NCBI GenBank assembly: GCA_964407285.1
Contig: CAYOVG010000413.1
Coordinates: forward strand, 1 to 5,538
DNA: 5,538 nucleotides
Reading direction: 5' to 3'
Origin: CAYOVG01 sp964407285
GTDB lineage: Bacteria; Desulfobacterota; Syntrophobacteria; Syntrophobacterales; Syntrophobacteraceae
Shown piece by piece: positions 1 to 5,354 of this stretch. The position numbers and the translations under genes were made by a program. How positions within the stretch are numbered: the stretch's first letter is position 1; every line of letters begins with the position of its first letter. The notes under the pieces are model-generated. The model ran no database searches. It was not told where the DNA came from and saw only the letters and a list, made by a program, of their open reading frames with translations.

Positions 1-84
1 CGTCAACCCGCATGGTGACTCAATTTGGTCCCAACCCAAAAGGGCCAGACTCACTGCAACCGACGCGCTCAGAACTCTTTTCAT
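1..84 (-). CDS. N-terminal 28 codons of an exported protein (partial, runs off the window)
   Basis: Reading leftwards from 84, an ATG opens a frame that stays open to the window edge. The first residues, MKRVLSASVAVSLALLG, form a textbook signal peptide: a short basic n-region (K2, R3) followed by a hydrophobic core. A strong ribosome binding site (GGAGG, minus strand, 94-90) sits 5 bases before the ATG, which is the best evidence that this is a real start. The next residues are W-D-Q-I-E-S. A Trp stands exactly where a lipobox Cys would be expected after L-L-G, so the protein is either not a lipoprotein or has lost the lipid anchor by a TGC-to-TGG change. The product cannot be named from 28 residues. 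An overlapping minus-strand frame (517-20) covers the same bases but has no comparable start signal here. Confidence 0.55.
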   Translation of the reverse strand, partial: MKRVLSASVAVSLALLGWDQIESPCGLT

Positions 85-89
85 CAGGC

Positions 90-94
90 CCTCC
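90..94 (-). promoter_or_regulatory. Shine-Dalgarno site of the exported protein
   Basis: On the minus strand the bases read GGAGG within AAGAGGAGGGCC, five bases before the ATG at 84-82. This site fixes the start of the signal-peptide gene. No convincing -35/-10 pair was picked out upstream of it. Confidence 0.55.
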
Positions 95-584
95 TCTTAT
101 TCTGTCATTGAAATTGAACAACGTCCCCGGCGCTCCGACCGAAGTGAGCGAACGGCCGCCCGTCTTTCCGCATTCGCCGCGTACGGGTGGGGGCGGGACT
201 GGTCGGGACTGTCCGTTCGTCCGCCATATGCTGGAATTCCTGCGGCACAAGAGTGCTGGTATGGAATGACCGGAACCCCTCCCCAAAGAACCGGCCACCA
301 TAATATTGGCTACGCGCACAACTGTCAACTCCGCTCGCTGAGTACAGGTCCACACAAGAAAATGAATAGGGTGCGGATTTTTGCCACCCGTTGTTTCCTG
401 GATGCTCTCCACGCCCTCGTCAAAGGAAGAGCCGACCACTTCCCGGGCCGCCAGGCGACACAGTTCGGCGGAATAAGTACCTGAGCAGAAGTTTTTTAAC
501 ATTTTGGATTGCGGCATCCCAAGTTTGCACCGGAAAGCGCCTCTCAGGTTTTGTTAAGAAACTTTTGCTCACCTGCTTAGTGGA
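95..584. other. Stretch without an intact gene
   Basis: Apart from the ISKra4-like fragment, nothing convincing is seen. Several frames of 70-165 codons are open on both strands, but none combines a good ribosome binding site with a recognisable or plausible protein. The long minus-strand frame (517-20) changes character around position 370 and ends inside the signal-peptide gene. The stretch is most likely decayed insertion-sequence DNA plus the upstream region of the gene starting at 84. Confidence 0.5.
374..475 (-). pseudogene. Fragment of an ISKra4-like transposase
   Basis: A minus-strand frame open from 517 to 20 contains, at its residues 15-48, a segment beginning Y-S-A-E-L and including the stretch SSFDEGVESIQETTGGK. 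From memory this resembles the ISKra4 transposase segment in which a 'SFDEAxxxIxxTTG' motif precedes a K-R-Q-x-E motif. Here the similarity stops right after T-T-G-G-K. The downstream part of the frame (H-P-I-H-F and later a proline-rich stretch) does not look like transposase, and no DDE catalytic region is present. It is therefore best read as a short relic fused to unrelated sequence. It lies on the same strand as the IS4-like relic to its right. I am moderately sure it is transposase and less sure of the family. Confidence 0.4.
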
Positions 585-743
585 TCAGGCTTTGAGTTGA
601 TGGTCGAACTGCATCTGTAAGGGTTTGTTGCTACGGGACTGGAGCGGGTCGGAAGAGGACAGGATGTGCATAGCCGGTTCGATCAACTCCTCGAAAGAGG
701 GGGCACGGTACTTTTTGTCGTGTGGATCGAGCGTGTGCGCCAT
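585..743 (-). pseudogene. N-terminal fragment of an IS4-family-like transposase
   Basis: The 52-residue frame starts MAHTLDPHDKKY, followed by SFEELIEPAMHIL, then DPLQSRSNKPLQMQFDHQLKA and a stop. As I recall, this is the N-terminal pattern of certain IS4-family DDE transposases, in which 'L-x-R-x-N-x-P-L-x-M-x-F-x-x-Q-L-x-A-L-I' leads into a 'Y-F-H-L-x-E-H' segment. Here a stop codon follows Q-L-K-A directly and nothing downstream in the three minus-strand frames continues the protein. The catalytic domain (about 300 residues) is missing. A start at 743 fits the family; the frame also allows a start at 773. A purine-rich stretch (GAGGG, around 761-765) lies rather far upstream. The element is dead. 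Confidence 0.5.
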
Positions 744-780
744 TTTTCTTATTTTTCCCTCACCCTCCAGCATGCAATTT

Positions 781-830
781 CCTAACCGGACATTACTGGT
801 TGTGGGTGAGTCTTTTGATGCTGGACATTA
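781..830. repeat. Repeated GGACATTA octamer, possible insertion-sequence end
   Basis: GGACATTA occurs at 788-795 and again at 823-830, as a direct repeat with 27 bases between the copies. The first copy lies within CCTAACCGGACATTA, about 40-50 bases upstream of the IS4-like transposase start. That is where a terminal inverted repeat of the element could lie. No matching inverted copy was seen between 1 and 585, consistent with loss of the far end. An octamer repeat alone is weak evidence. Confidence 0.25.
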
Positions 831-860
831 GCCGTTTCTTGATTTTGGCGCCCGATCGGG

Positions 861-1133
861 TTAGAAGCGAATTTGGAAGCTCGGCTGAGGGGCTTCGACG
901 ACATATCGAGCATAATATCGACCATGGAAAGGGCCATTCATAAACGACCGACAGAGCAAGTCCATGGAAATGCAGGATTTCAAGGGTAGGATGGGCGAGC
1001 CGTCGTGTTGCGGCCGGACTCTCGGCGAGGCGTCGGCATGGGCGGCAGTTGCTGTTAATTCCATCAGGTTCGGGATGACTGCCTGGAAATCGTCCTGGTG
1101 GGTAAGAGGAACGATGATGACATTTACCATCAT
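861..1133 (-). CDS. Doubtful 90-residue ORF
   Basis: A minus-strand frame can start at tandem ATG codons (1133-1128) and reads MMVNVIIVPLTHQDDFQAV onward to a stop at 861. The opening beta-strand-like segment followed by Q-D-D-F-x-A-V-I-P has some flavour of a small PII-like ferredoxin-fold protein. The second half (rich in H, R, P, S and C) does not look like a natural domain. The frame also runs open upstream to 1319, into the permease gene, as shadow frames often do. There is no good ribosome binding site before 1133. It may be a decayed gene or not a gene. Included because nothing else explains 831-1166. Confidence 0.2.
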   Translation of the reverse strand: MMVNVIIVPLTHQDDFQAVIPNLMELTATAAHADASPRVRPQHDGSPILPLKSCISMDLLCRSFMNGPFHGRYYARYVVEAPQPSFQIRF

Positions 1134-1134
1134 C
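1113..1134. repeat. Small inverted repeat upstream of the permease gene
   Basis: GATGATG (1113-1119) and CATCATC (1128-1134) can form a 7-bp stem with an 8-base loop, ending 32 bases before the permease start. No T-run follows, so it is not an intrinsic terminator. It could be an operator or leader structure, or chance. The same bases encode the M-M-V-N-V-I-I start of the doubtful minus-strand ORF. Confidence 0.25.
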
Positions 1135-1166
1135 TTGGAAAGTGAGACTACAGGTTTAAAACGGTA

Positions 1167-2936
1167 ATGCACGATACGGTATCCACATTTTTGAAGCAAA
1201 GCGTAAAGGGAGAAGGCGAAAAACTCTCCAGAAGAAAACCTTCCCACTTGATATATGGAGTTGATGATGCCGTTCCGCTGCCCGCGAGCCTCATTCTCGG
1301 ACTTCAACACAGCTTTCATGTAACAACCGGTCTTGTTTTTGCCCTGGTCGTCGTACGGGCGATGAACGGCACAGGTGAACAGGCGAGCTTTTTTCTCAGT
1401 ATGTCGCTGCTTGCCGGGGGCATTTCAACCTTGCTGCAGGCCCTTAATTGGAGGGGAATGGGTTCCGGTTACTTCGCGCCCTCCACATGTGACCCCGGTT
1501 ACATCTCCGCATCGGTGCTGGCCGCAAAGCTGGGAGGACTCCCCCTGGTTTTGGGCATGACGCTCCTGAGCGGTTTCTTCGAAATCGCCCTTTCCCGGGT
1601 GATACAGCACACGCGAAGGGTGTTTACCCCGGAAGTGACGGGCATGGTTGTGGCCATGATGGGTATTTCGATTATTCCCATCGGTCTTCGGAACTTCCTG
1701 GGCGTTACCGAATCCGGCGGCGCGATCAACCCCCCTGTATTCATGATTTCGTGCATCACCCTGGCCACGATGGCCGCCATTACGGTTTGGAGCAAGGGCA
1801 AACTTCGCCTCTTCTCCGTCATCATCGGCATGGGAACCGGCTACCTGATTTCCTACTTCTACGGTCTCATTCCCGCCGCGCACATCGAGCGCGTCCTCGA
1901 CAAGCCCATCTTCGGGATACCCCATTTCGGGATGCTCTCGTGGTCGTTCGACGCATCTCTCATTCTCCCCTTCCTGATTGCAAGCCTCTGCACATCGGTC
2001 AAATCCCTCGGCAATCTGATCACCTGCCAGAAGATCAACGACGCCGACTGGAAGCTGCCGGACATGGCGAACTCGAGGAAGGGACTGCTGGCGGATGGCG
2101 TGGGGATGGGAATCAGCGGACTTATGGGAGGCATGGGGCAGTCAGTGGCGTCCAGCAACATCGGACTCTCGATGGGGACCGGCGCCACGAGCAGACAGCT
2201 CGCCCTTCCGACAGGCTGCATCCTTATCGGTCTGGCCTTTTTCCCGAAGTTGGCGGAAGTTTTCGTAATTATGCCCCAGCCGGTCCTGGGCGCAACCCCG
2301 CTGTTCGCCACCTGCTTCATCATCCTGACCGGTTTTCAAATCATGATGTCGAGGATGATCGATTCGAGGAAGATGTTCATCCTCGGCATTTCCATGATAT
2401 CCGGGCTCGGCGCCACCGCCCTGATTCAGGAGTTCTCCCAGATTCAAAACACCTTTATCAGGCCTGTCATGACGTCCCCCCTCTACCTGTCGACCCTCGT
2501 TGCAATCTGTCTTACCCTCGTCTTCCGGATCGGGGAGGCCAGGCGGCACCGGGAGGTCGTCGAGGCCGGCGTTACCGGATATGACGACATCAGGCAATTC
2601 ATGGAGCGGCAGGGCTCGATGTGGGGCGCGAGGCAGGAGGTGATCAACCGTTGCATATCAGTCCTCAATGAGTTGTTGGAACTCGCTGCCGCGCTTGAAC
2701 TCTCACACAAGCCGATGCGGTTGGACATGACCTTCGATGAGTTCAGCATCGATTTCATCCTGGATTACGAAGGACGGCCTCTCGATCTCACGCAGGACGA
2801 TTCCGCGGTTTGTTCCCTCGATGAGGACGTATCGATTGCCAGGCTCGCCCTTCGTCTCATCAGAATGAGCGTGGACGGGTTGAGCGTATCGGAAGCAGAC
2901 GGCCGGCAGCGGATCATGCTCCATGTCGACCATTAG
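1167..2936 (+). CDS. NCS2-family nucleobase permease with C-terminal kinase-like (HATPase-like) tail
   Basis: Inner-membrane transporter of the nucleobase:cation symporter-2 (xanthine/uracil permease) family. Residues 23-34 (R-K-P-S-H-L-I-Y-G-V-D-D) are the usual cytoplasmic lead-in. TM1 carries the G-L-Q47-H48 motif, and about 12-14 hydrophobic segments run to residue 454. The family signature is recognisable as S330-N331-I-G333-x4-T338-G339, with Ser in place of the usual Q/E/P. The TM8 position normally held by an acidic residue appears to be Lys279 (T-S-V-K-S-L-G-N). Residues 455-589 are extra, since typical members end near 430-480. They read like a degenerate GHKL/anti-sigma ATPase fold: helix with N501-E-L-L around 499-508, strand I-L-D533-Y-E-G536 and a closing segment D570-G-L-S-V-S-E-A-D-G. 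The N-box Asn seems to be lost. The start at 1167 has only a weak upstream AGG, but an in-frame stop at 1143 leaves no earlier choice. The substrate is probably a purine or pyrimidine base, not specified by the sequence. Confidence 0.9.
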   Translation: MHDTVSTFLKQSVKGEGEKLSRRKPSHLIYGVDDAVPLPASLILGLQHSFHVTTGLVFALVVVRAMNGTGEQASFFLSMSLLAGGISTLLQALNWRGMGSGYFAPSTCDPGYISASVLAAKLGGLPLVLGMTLLSGFFEIALSRVIQHTRRVFTPEVTGMVVAMMGISIIPIGLRNFLGVTESGGAINPPVFMISCITLATMAAITVWSKGKLRLFSVIIGMGTGYLISYFYGLIPAAHIERVLDKPIFGIPHFGMLSWSFDASLILPFLIASLCTSVKSLGNLITCQKINDADWKLPDMANSRKGLLADGVGMGISGLMGGMGQSVASSNIGLSMGTGATSRQLALPTGCILIGLAFFPKLAEVFVIMPQPVLGATPLFATCFIILTGFQIMMSRMIDSRKMFILGISMISGLGATALIQEFSQIQNTFIRPVMTSPLYLSTLVAICLTLVFRIGEARRHREVVEAGVTGYDDIRQFMERQGSMWGARQEVINRCISVLNELLELAAALELSHKPMRLDMTFDEFSIDFILDYEGRPLDLTQDDSAVCSLDEDVSIARLALRLIRMSVDGLSVSEADGRQRIMLHVDH

Positions 2937-2957
2937 AGACGATGGGTGAGGACGAAC

Positions 2958-2962
2958 GGGAG
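2958..2962 (+). promoter_or_regulatory. Shine-Dalgarno site of the MBL-kinase-like gene
   Basis: GGGAG lies 6 bases before the ATG at 2969, inside the 32-base gap after the permease stop. No promoter or terminator fits in this gap, so the two genes are probably co-transcribed. A 9-codon frame (ATG 2942 to TGA 2966-2968) spans the site and ends directly against the ATG. It is probably incidental, though it could couple translation. Confidence 0.65.
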
Positions 2963-2968
2963 AACTGA

Positions 2969-4717
2969 ATGATCGAATCCGGCGTTTGGCGGAGTATTCC
3001 GGGCACAGTCGAAGTGCGGCTTTATCCAATCTTGCGGAAGCCGAGCATCATATCCTCGAACTCCTTCATTTTCAGGACGCCTTCCGAAATCCTGGTCCTG
3101 GATCCGGGCGGCGACCCGAAACAGGTGGAGCATATTGAAGACGTGGTGAAGCAGGTGCTTATGGAAGAGAACCTGCCGGTAAACGTCTGTTTGACCCATA
3201 CCCATATCGACCATTTTCACGCCATGTCAAGGCTTCTTGGTGAACCCGTGAAGGGGCGGCTTCTCTGTCATCCCCATAGCGGGGATGTGCTGCAAGACCG
3301 GGATGCGCATCATTCGCTGGCTTATTTCTACGGGGTTCGGGTCCCGCGGTGCGACGTCCACGCCTGGTTTTTCAATGGTTCGTCGTGTTCCTGCCGATCG
3401 GAGGCATACAACCAGGTTCCTCCCGCGGGAGCGAACCTTTCGCGTGCCGAACTTCCGGCCGGACACATCGGCTTCTCGAAGGATTCGCCCCTTGCCACCG
3501 ATGTACTCAAGCTGGGAAAGCGGGACATGATAGAGGTCTTTCACACTCCCGGACATTCGCTGGACAGCCTCTCTTTCAGGGTGGGGGAGTACCTGTTTGT
3601 AGGGGATGTGCCCTTCGCCGCCGAACCGGGGGTTGCGGGCGTTGGAGGCTGGAGTTCGGAAGCTCTCTTCGAATCCGTTAACGGGATAGCCGCGGTACTT
3701 GAGAAAGGCGACATTTCGCTTGTGATCCCGGGCCACGGCATACCCTGGCCTGTTCCCCAGGCTCGAAAAATACTCGTCAAGGTCGGTGAAAAGCTGAGTT
3801 GCCTTGGGGATATCCGTCCACTCGACCGGGAGCGCCTGGACTCTTTGCTGCACTATGCGGAAGTTTTGCTTGAAGAGGCGGGCGCGATATTTTCGATACT
3901 CGCGGGACGTCTTCTCAAGGTCCGCCATTATCTGGATGAACTTGGCGAGGAAAAAGCCGCCGGAAGCCTTATGCAATTGATCGATTTCGACAGGGCTGAC
4001 GGGATCATCCATGACTTCCACTCGTTCATGGAAGATGTAAGGTGTAGCGGCTTAAAAGCGCTGAAGCTGCAAAGGGCCATTCACTTCGTAAATAGCCTGA
4101 ACTCCACTTTCAAAGCCGAAGGGCTGGAACATCTCGCCGGCGCATCCTTCCTGCGGAGGACGAGCGCTCTTTTTACCGATTTTATCAATGCCGTAAACGG
4201 CAGAAGCTTCGATAACCAGGAGACGGTTTTTAACCTGAGCGAGAGCGTCGGGAAGGCGGTGGCGTCGGTTGTCGAAAAACCTTTCAGCGAGCAGGCGTAT
4301 TTTGATTCCGTCGATAGTGACGAACTCTTCATCCGCGAGCTTTCCGCCCGTATCGCCGACAATCATCTCTTTGACGACGTGGTGGTTGATTTTCATGCCG
4401 GACCGGAAGATGTGTTCGTGAGCCTTGAACCTGCCGTGCTCGAGGATATTCTCGTATCGCTCTTCGAGGAAATGGCCGCCCAGGGATGCGTCCATCTGGA
4501 AATCCGGTTCGAGCGCAAACCGGAGAACATATTGCTCCTTGTGGACGCCTTGGACAATCCGGATTTCGAACTATCGGGTCCCAAAGAGGAATACTTGCGG
4601 CTCACCATGGCCCACCAGGGCGTTCCCTTCAGGAAAGCGCCGGAATACGGCAGGGCGTGCTTCGCTTTCGAATTTCGGGGGCGCGTCCGCGCGTCCGCGT
4701 CCGGAGGTCCTCGGTAG
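2969..4717 (+). CDS. Metallo-beta-lactamase-fold hydrolase fused to a histidine-kinase-like region
   Basis: Cytosolic by appearance (no signal peptide or membrane segment). Residues 1-270 form a metallo-beta-lactamase fold with every metal-binding motif present: T76-H77-T-H79-I-D81-H82, H196 (T-P-G-H), D213 (V-G-D) and H256 (P-G-H-G). This supports a glyoxalase II-like metal-dependent hydrolase; the substrate is unknown. Residues about 127-168 form an insert containing Cys128, Cys140 and Cys142. A helical linker (about 280-340) leads to G345-I-I-H348-D-F-H-S-F-M, close to the histidine-kinase H-box form 'HDFxNLL'. A second helix follows (F-T-D-F-I-N-A-V near 402-409). Residues about 465-570 follow the order of a HATPase domain: L491-E-D-I-L-V-S-L-F-E-E-M-A-A as a degraded N-box (Asn replaced by Glu501), D529-N-P-D as a D-box lacking Gly, and a closing strand F-A-F-E-F. 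ATP binding is doubtful. The tail after 570 is low-complexity. It follows the permease gene in the same operon. Confidence 0.85.
   Translation: MIESGVWRSIPGTVEVRLYPILRKPSIISSNSFIFRTPSEILVLDPGGDPKQVEHIEDVVKQVLMEENLPVNVCLTHTHIDHFHAMSRLLGEPVKGRLLCHPHSGDVLQDRDAHHSLAYFYGVRVPRCDVHAWFFNGSSCSCRSEAYNQVPPAGANLSRAELPAGHIGFSKDSPLATDVLKLGKRDMIEVFHTPGHSLDSLSFRVGEYLFVGDVPFAAEPGVAGVGGWSSEALFESVNGIAAVLEKGDISLVIPGHGIPWPVPQARKILVKVGEKLSCLGDIRPLDRERLDSLLHYAEVLLEEAGAIFSILAGRLLKVRHYLDELGEEKAAGSLMQLIDFDRADGIIHDFHSFMEDVRCSGLKALKLQRAIHFVNSLNSTFKAEGLEHLAGASFLRRTSALFTDFINAVNGRSFDNQETVFNLSESVGKAVASVVEKPFSEQAYFDSVDSDELFIRELSARIADNHLFDDVVVDFHAGPEDVFVSLEPAVLEDILVSLFEEMAAQGCVHLEIRFERKPENILLLVDALDNPDFELSGPKEEYLRLTMAHQGVPFRKAPEYGRACFAFEFRGRVRASASGGPR
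4682..4703 (+). repeat. Short tandem CGCGTCCG repeat at the 3' end of the MBL-kinase-like gene
   Basis: CGCGTCCG occurs at 4682-4689 and 4690-4697, followed by a partial copy CGTCCG (4698-4703). A further full copy lies outside the gene at 4747-4754. The repeats encode the R-V-R-A-S-A-S tail, so the natural C-terminus may have been changed by slippage here. Confidence 0.5.
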
Positions 4718-4873
4718 CACTGGCGCTATATGCCGACCGCTCATCTCGCGTCCGTTCGCCACCAAGACTTAGACCGGGTGCGCGCGTCTCGGGTATAGTC
4801 CCTGTTCGCCTTCCATGGCGGTCATACGCATGATGATAGAATTTGATGAAGTCGACAAATGAGGGCGTCAAAC
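4718..4873 (+). promoter_or_regulatory. Intergenic region with a weak candidate promoter
   Basis: No hairpin followed by a T-run was found, so no intrinsic terminator can be assigned to the operon. A good -10-like hexamer, TAGAAT (4837-4842), lies 31 bases before the antitoxin ATG, but the -35 region at the expected spacing is poor. A 10-codon frame starting M-M-I-E-F-D-E-V-D-K (4830-4862) crosses the region and has no support as a gene. The ribosome binding site GAGGG (4861-4865) precedes the next gene by 8 bases. Confidence 0.3.
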
Positions 4874-5148
4874 ATGTTGCTTGCTGAACTATTTCCGGCC
4901 ATAAAGGTGCTGCCACGAGCCGACAAGTTGCGCCTGATGCGGTTCCTTGTGATCGACCTGGCGCTGGAAGAGAGCGTACCGCTGCTCACGGTGGATGCCG
5001 AGTTCCTATATGGACGCCGTTGCGCGCCTTCGAGGCTGCGGATACGCTGCCACGGATGTTGAAAACCCATGAGGTCGTACAACTGCGACACCCGTGCGTT
5101 TTGCATACGCTGAAACAGGCGCAAGCCGTCCGGAGAGGAATCTGTTGA
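4874..5148 (+). pseudogene. Frameshifted antitoxin-like small protein gene
   Basis: The gene starts at 4874 (GAGGG, spacing 8) and reads MLLAELFPAIKVLPRADKL, then R-L-M-R-F-L-V-I-D-L-A-L-E-E. This is the N-terminus of a widespread small protein of about 75-95 residues that I recall being found next to PIN-domain genes. The in-frame reading then turns to nonsense (Y-G-R-R-C-A-P) and stops at 5062. From 5005 the next frame gives P-I-W-T-P-L-R-A-F-E-A-A-D-T-L-P-R-M-L, which matches the expected C-terminal 'P-I-W-[ST]-P-x-x-x-F-E-A-A' motif. It runs to a TGA at 5146-5148. One lost C in TTCC(C)TATATGG (about 5003-5006) explains the break. The start at 4859 is possible but lacks the ribosome binding site. 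It is probably the antitoxin half of a dead toxin-antitoxin pair; a sequencing error at this point is the main alternative. Confidence 0.65.
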
Positions 5149-5242
5149 CAGAAGCACTGGTAGGCGAAGGTTCCATTCCGAGTGAGAATACGGAGAAGAC
5201 GCCCTGCATGTCGCTCTGTGTGCGGTGAACGGCATCGACTTC
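5148..5242 (+). pseudogene. C-terminal remnant of a PIN-domain (VapC-like) toxin
   Basis: One frame from 5148 reads T-E-A-L-V-G-E-G-S-I-P-S-E-N-T-E, ending at 5195. A second frame, from 5198, reads DALHVALCAVNGIDF, ending at 5242. Joined, they match the C-terminal part of PIN-domain RNases of the VapC type: 'A-L-x-x-x-G-x-I-P-x-x-x-x-x-D-A-L-H-x-A-x-A-x-x-x-G-x-D-F', where the D of D-A-L-H is an active-site acid. The junction holds two extra bases (or one lost). The N-terminal half with the other acidic residues is absent. Only a 14-codon frame at 5069 (M-R-S-Y-N-C-D-T) faintly recalls a PIN start. After 5242 the expected 'L-L-T-W-N-C-x-H-I-A-N-A' segment is not readable in one frame, though an I-A-H appears near 5269-5277 in another. 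It is non-functional. Confidence 0.6.
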
Positions 5243-5313
5243 GGAATGATCGTTCACGGAAAAATATATTGCGCATCAAACGCATTACTTTCGTATTCAC
5301 AAAAGCTCGGGAA

Positions 5314-5319
5314 TATGAT
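5314..5319 (+). promoter_or_regulatory. Candidate -10 element of the lipoprotein gene
   Basis: TATGAT matches five of six consensus bases and lies 35 bases before the ATG at 5355, giving a leader of about 28 bases. The -35 position is weak: TTCGTA at 5290-5295, spacing 18. The surrounding bases are more AT-rich than the rest of the window, which fits a promoter region. Confidence 0.35.
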
Positions 5320-5354
5320 AGGGTCCGCCCGACCTTAACTTGAAAGGGCGACAT

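Noticed and set aside
20..373. Minus-strand frame continuing from the ISKra4-like fragment down to position 20
   Set aside because: After about position 373 the translation no longer resembles transposase and becomes rich in P, G and R. It also overlaps the better supported signal-peptide gene in another frame.
266..600. Plus-strand frames of 69-72 codons
   Set aside because: They have no good ribosome binding sites or recognisable motifs, and they lie opposite the transposase fragment.
851..860. Perfect 10-base palindrome CCCGATCGGG
   Set aside because: It stands alone, with no T-run, no second copy and no gene start nearby; it is probably chance.
1135..1162. Possible promoter TTGGAA...TAAAAC before the permease
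   Set aside because: The -10 would sit only four bases from the ATG, leaving essentially no room for a leader or ribosome binding site.
1134..1319. Upstream extension of the minus-strand ORF 1319-861 into the permease gene
   Set aside because: It lies antisense to the N-terminus of the well-supported permease; this is a shadow frame.
1751..2584. 277-codon plus-strand frame inside the permease gene
   Set aside because: It is an alternative frame of the clearly coding permease; its composition (rich in R, H, P and G) is typical of a GC-rich shadow.
3227..4021. 264-codon minus-strand frame opposite the MBL-kinase-like gene
   Set aside because: It is antisense to intact MBL motifs on the plus strand and shows no motifs of its own.
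4830..4862. 10-codon frame M-M-I-E-F-D-E-V-D-K before the antitoxin
   Set aside because: It recalls the start of an ABC-transporter ATPase but is too short, and nothing follows it in any frame.
4822..5354. Minus-strand frames of 83-137 codons
   Set aside because: They lie opposite the toxin-antitoxin remnants, which carry recognisable motifs on the plus strand; the minus frames do not.
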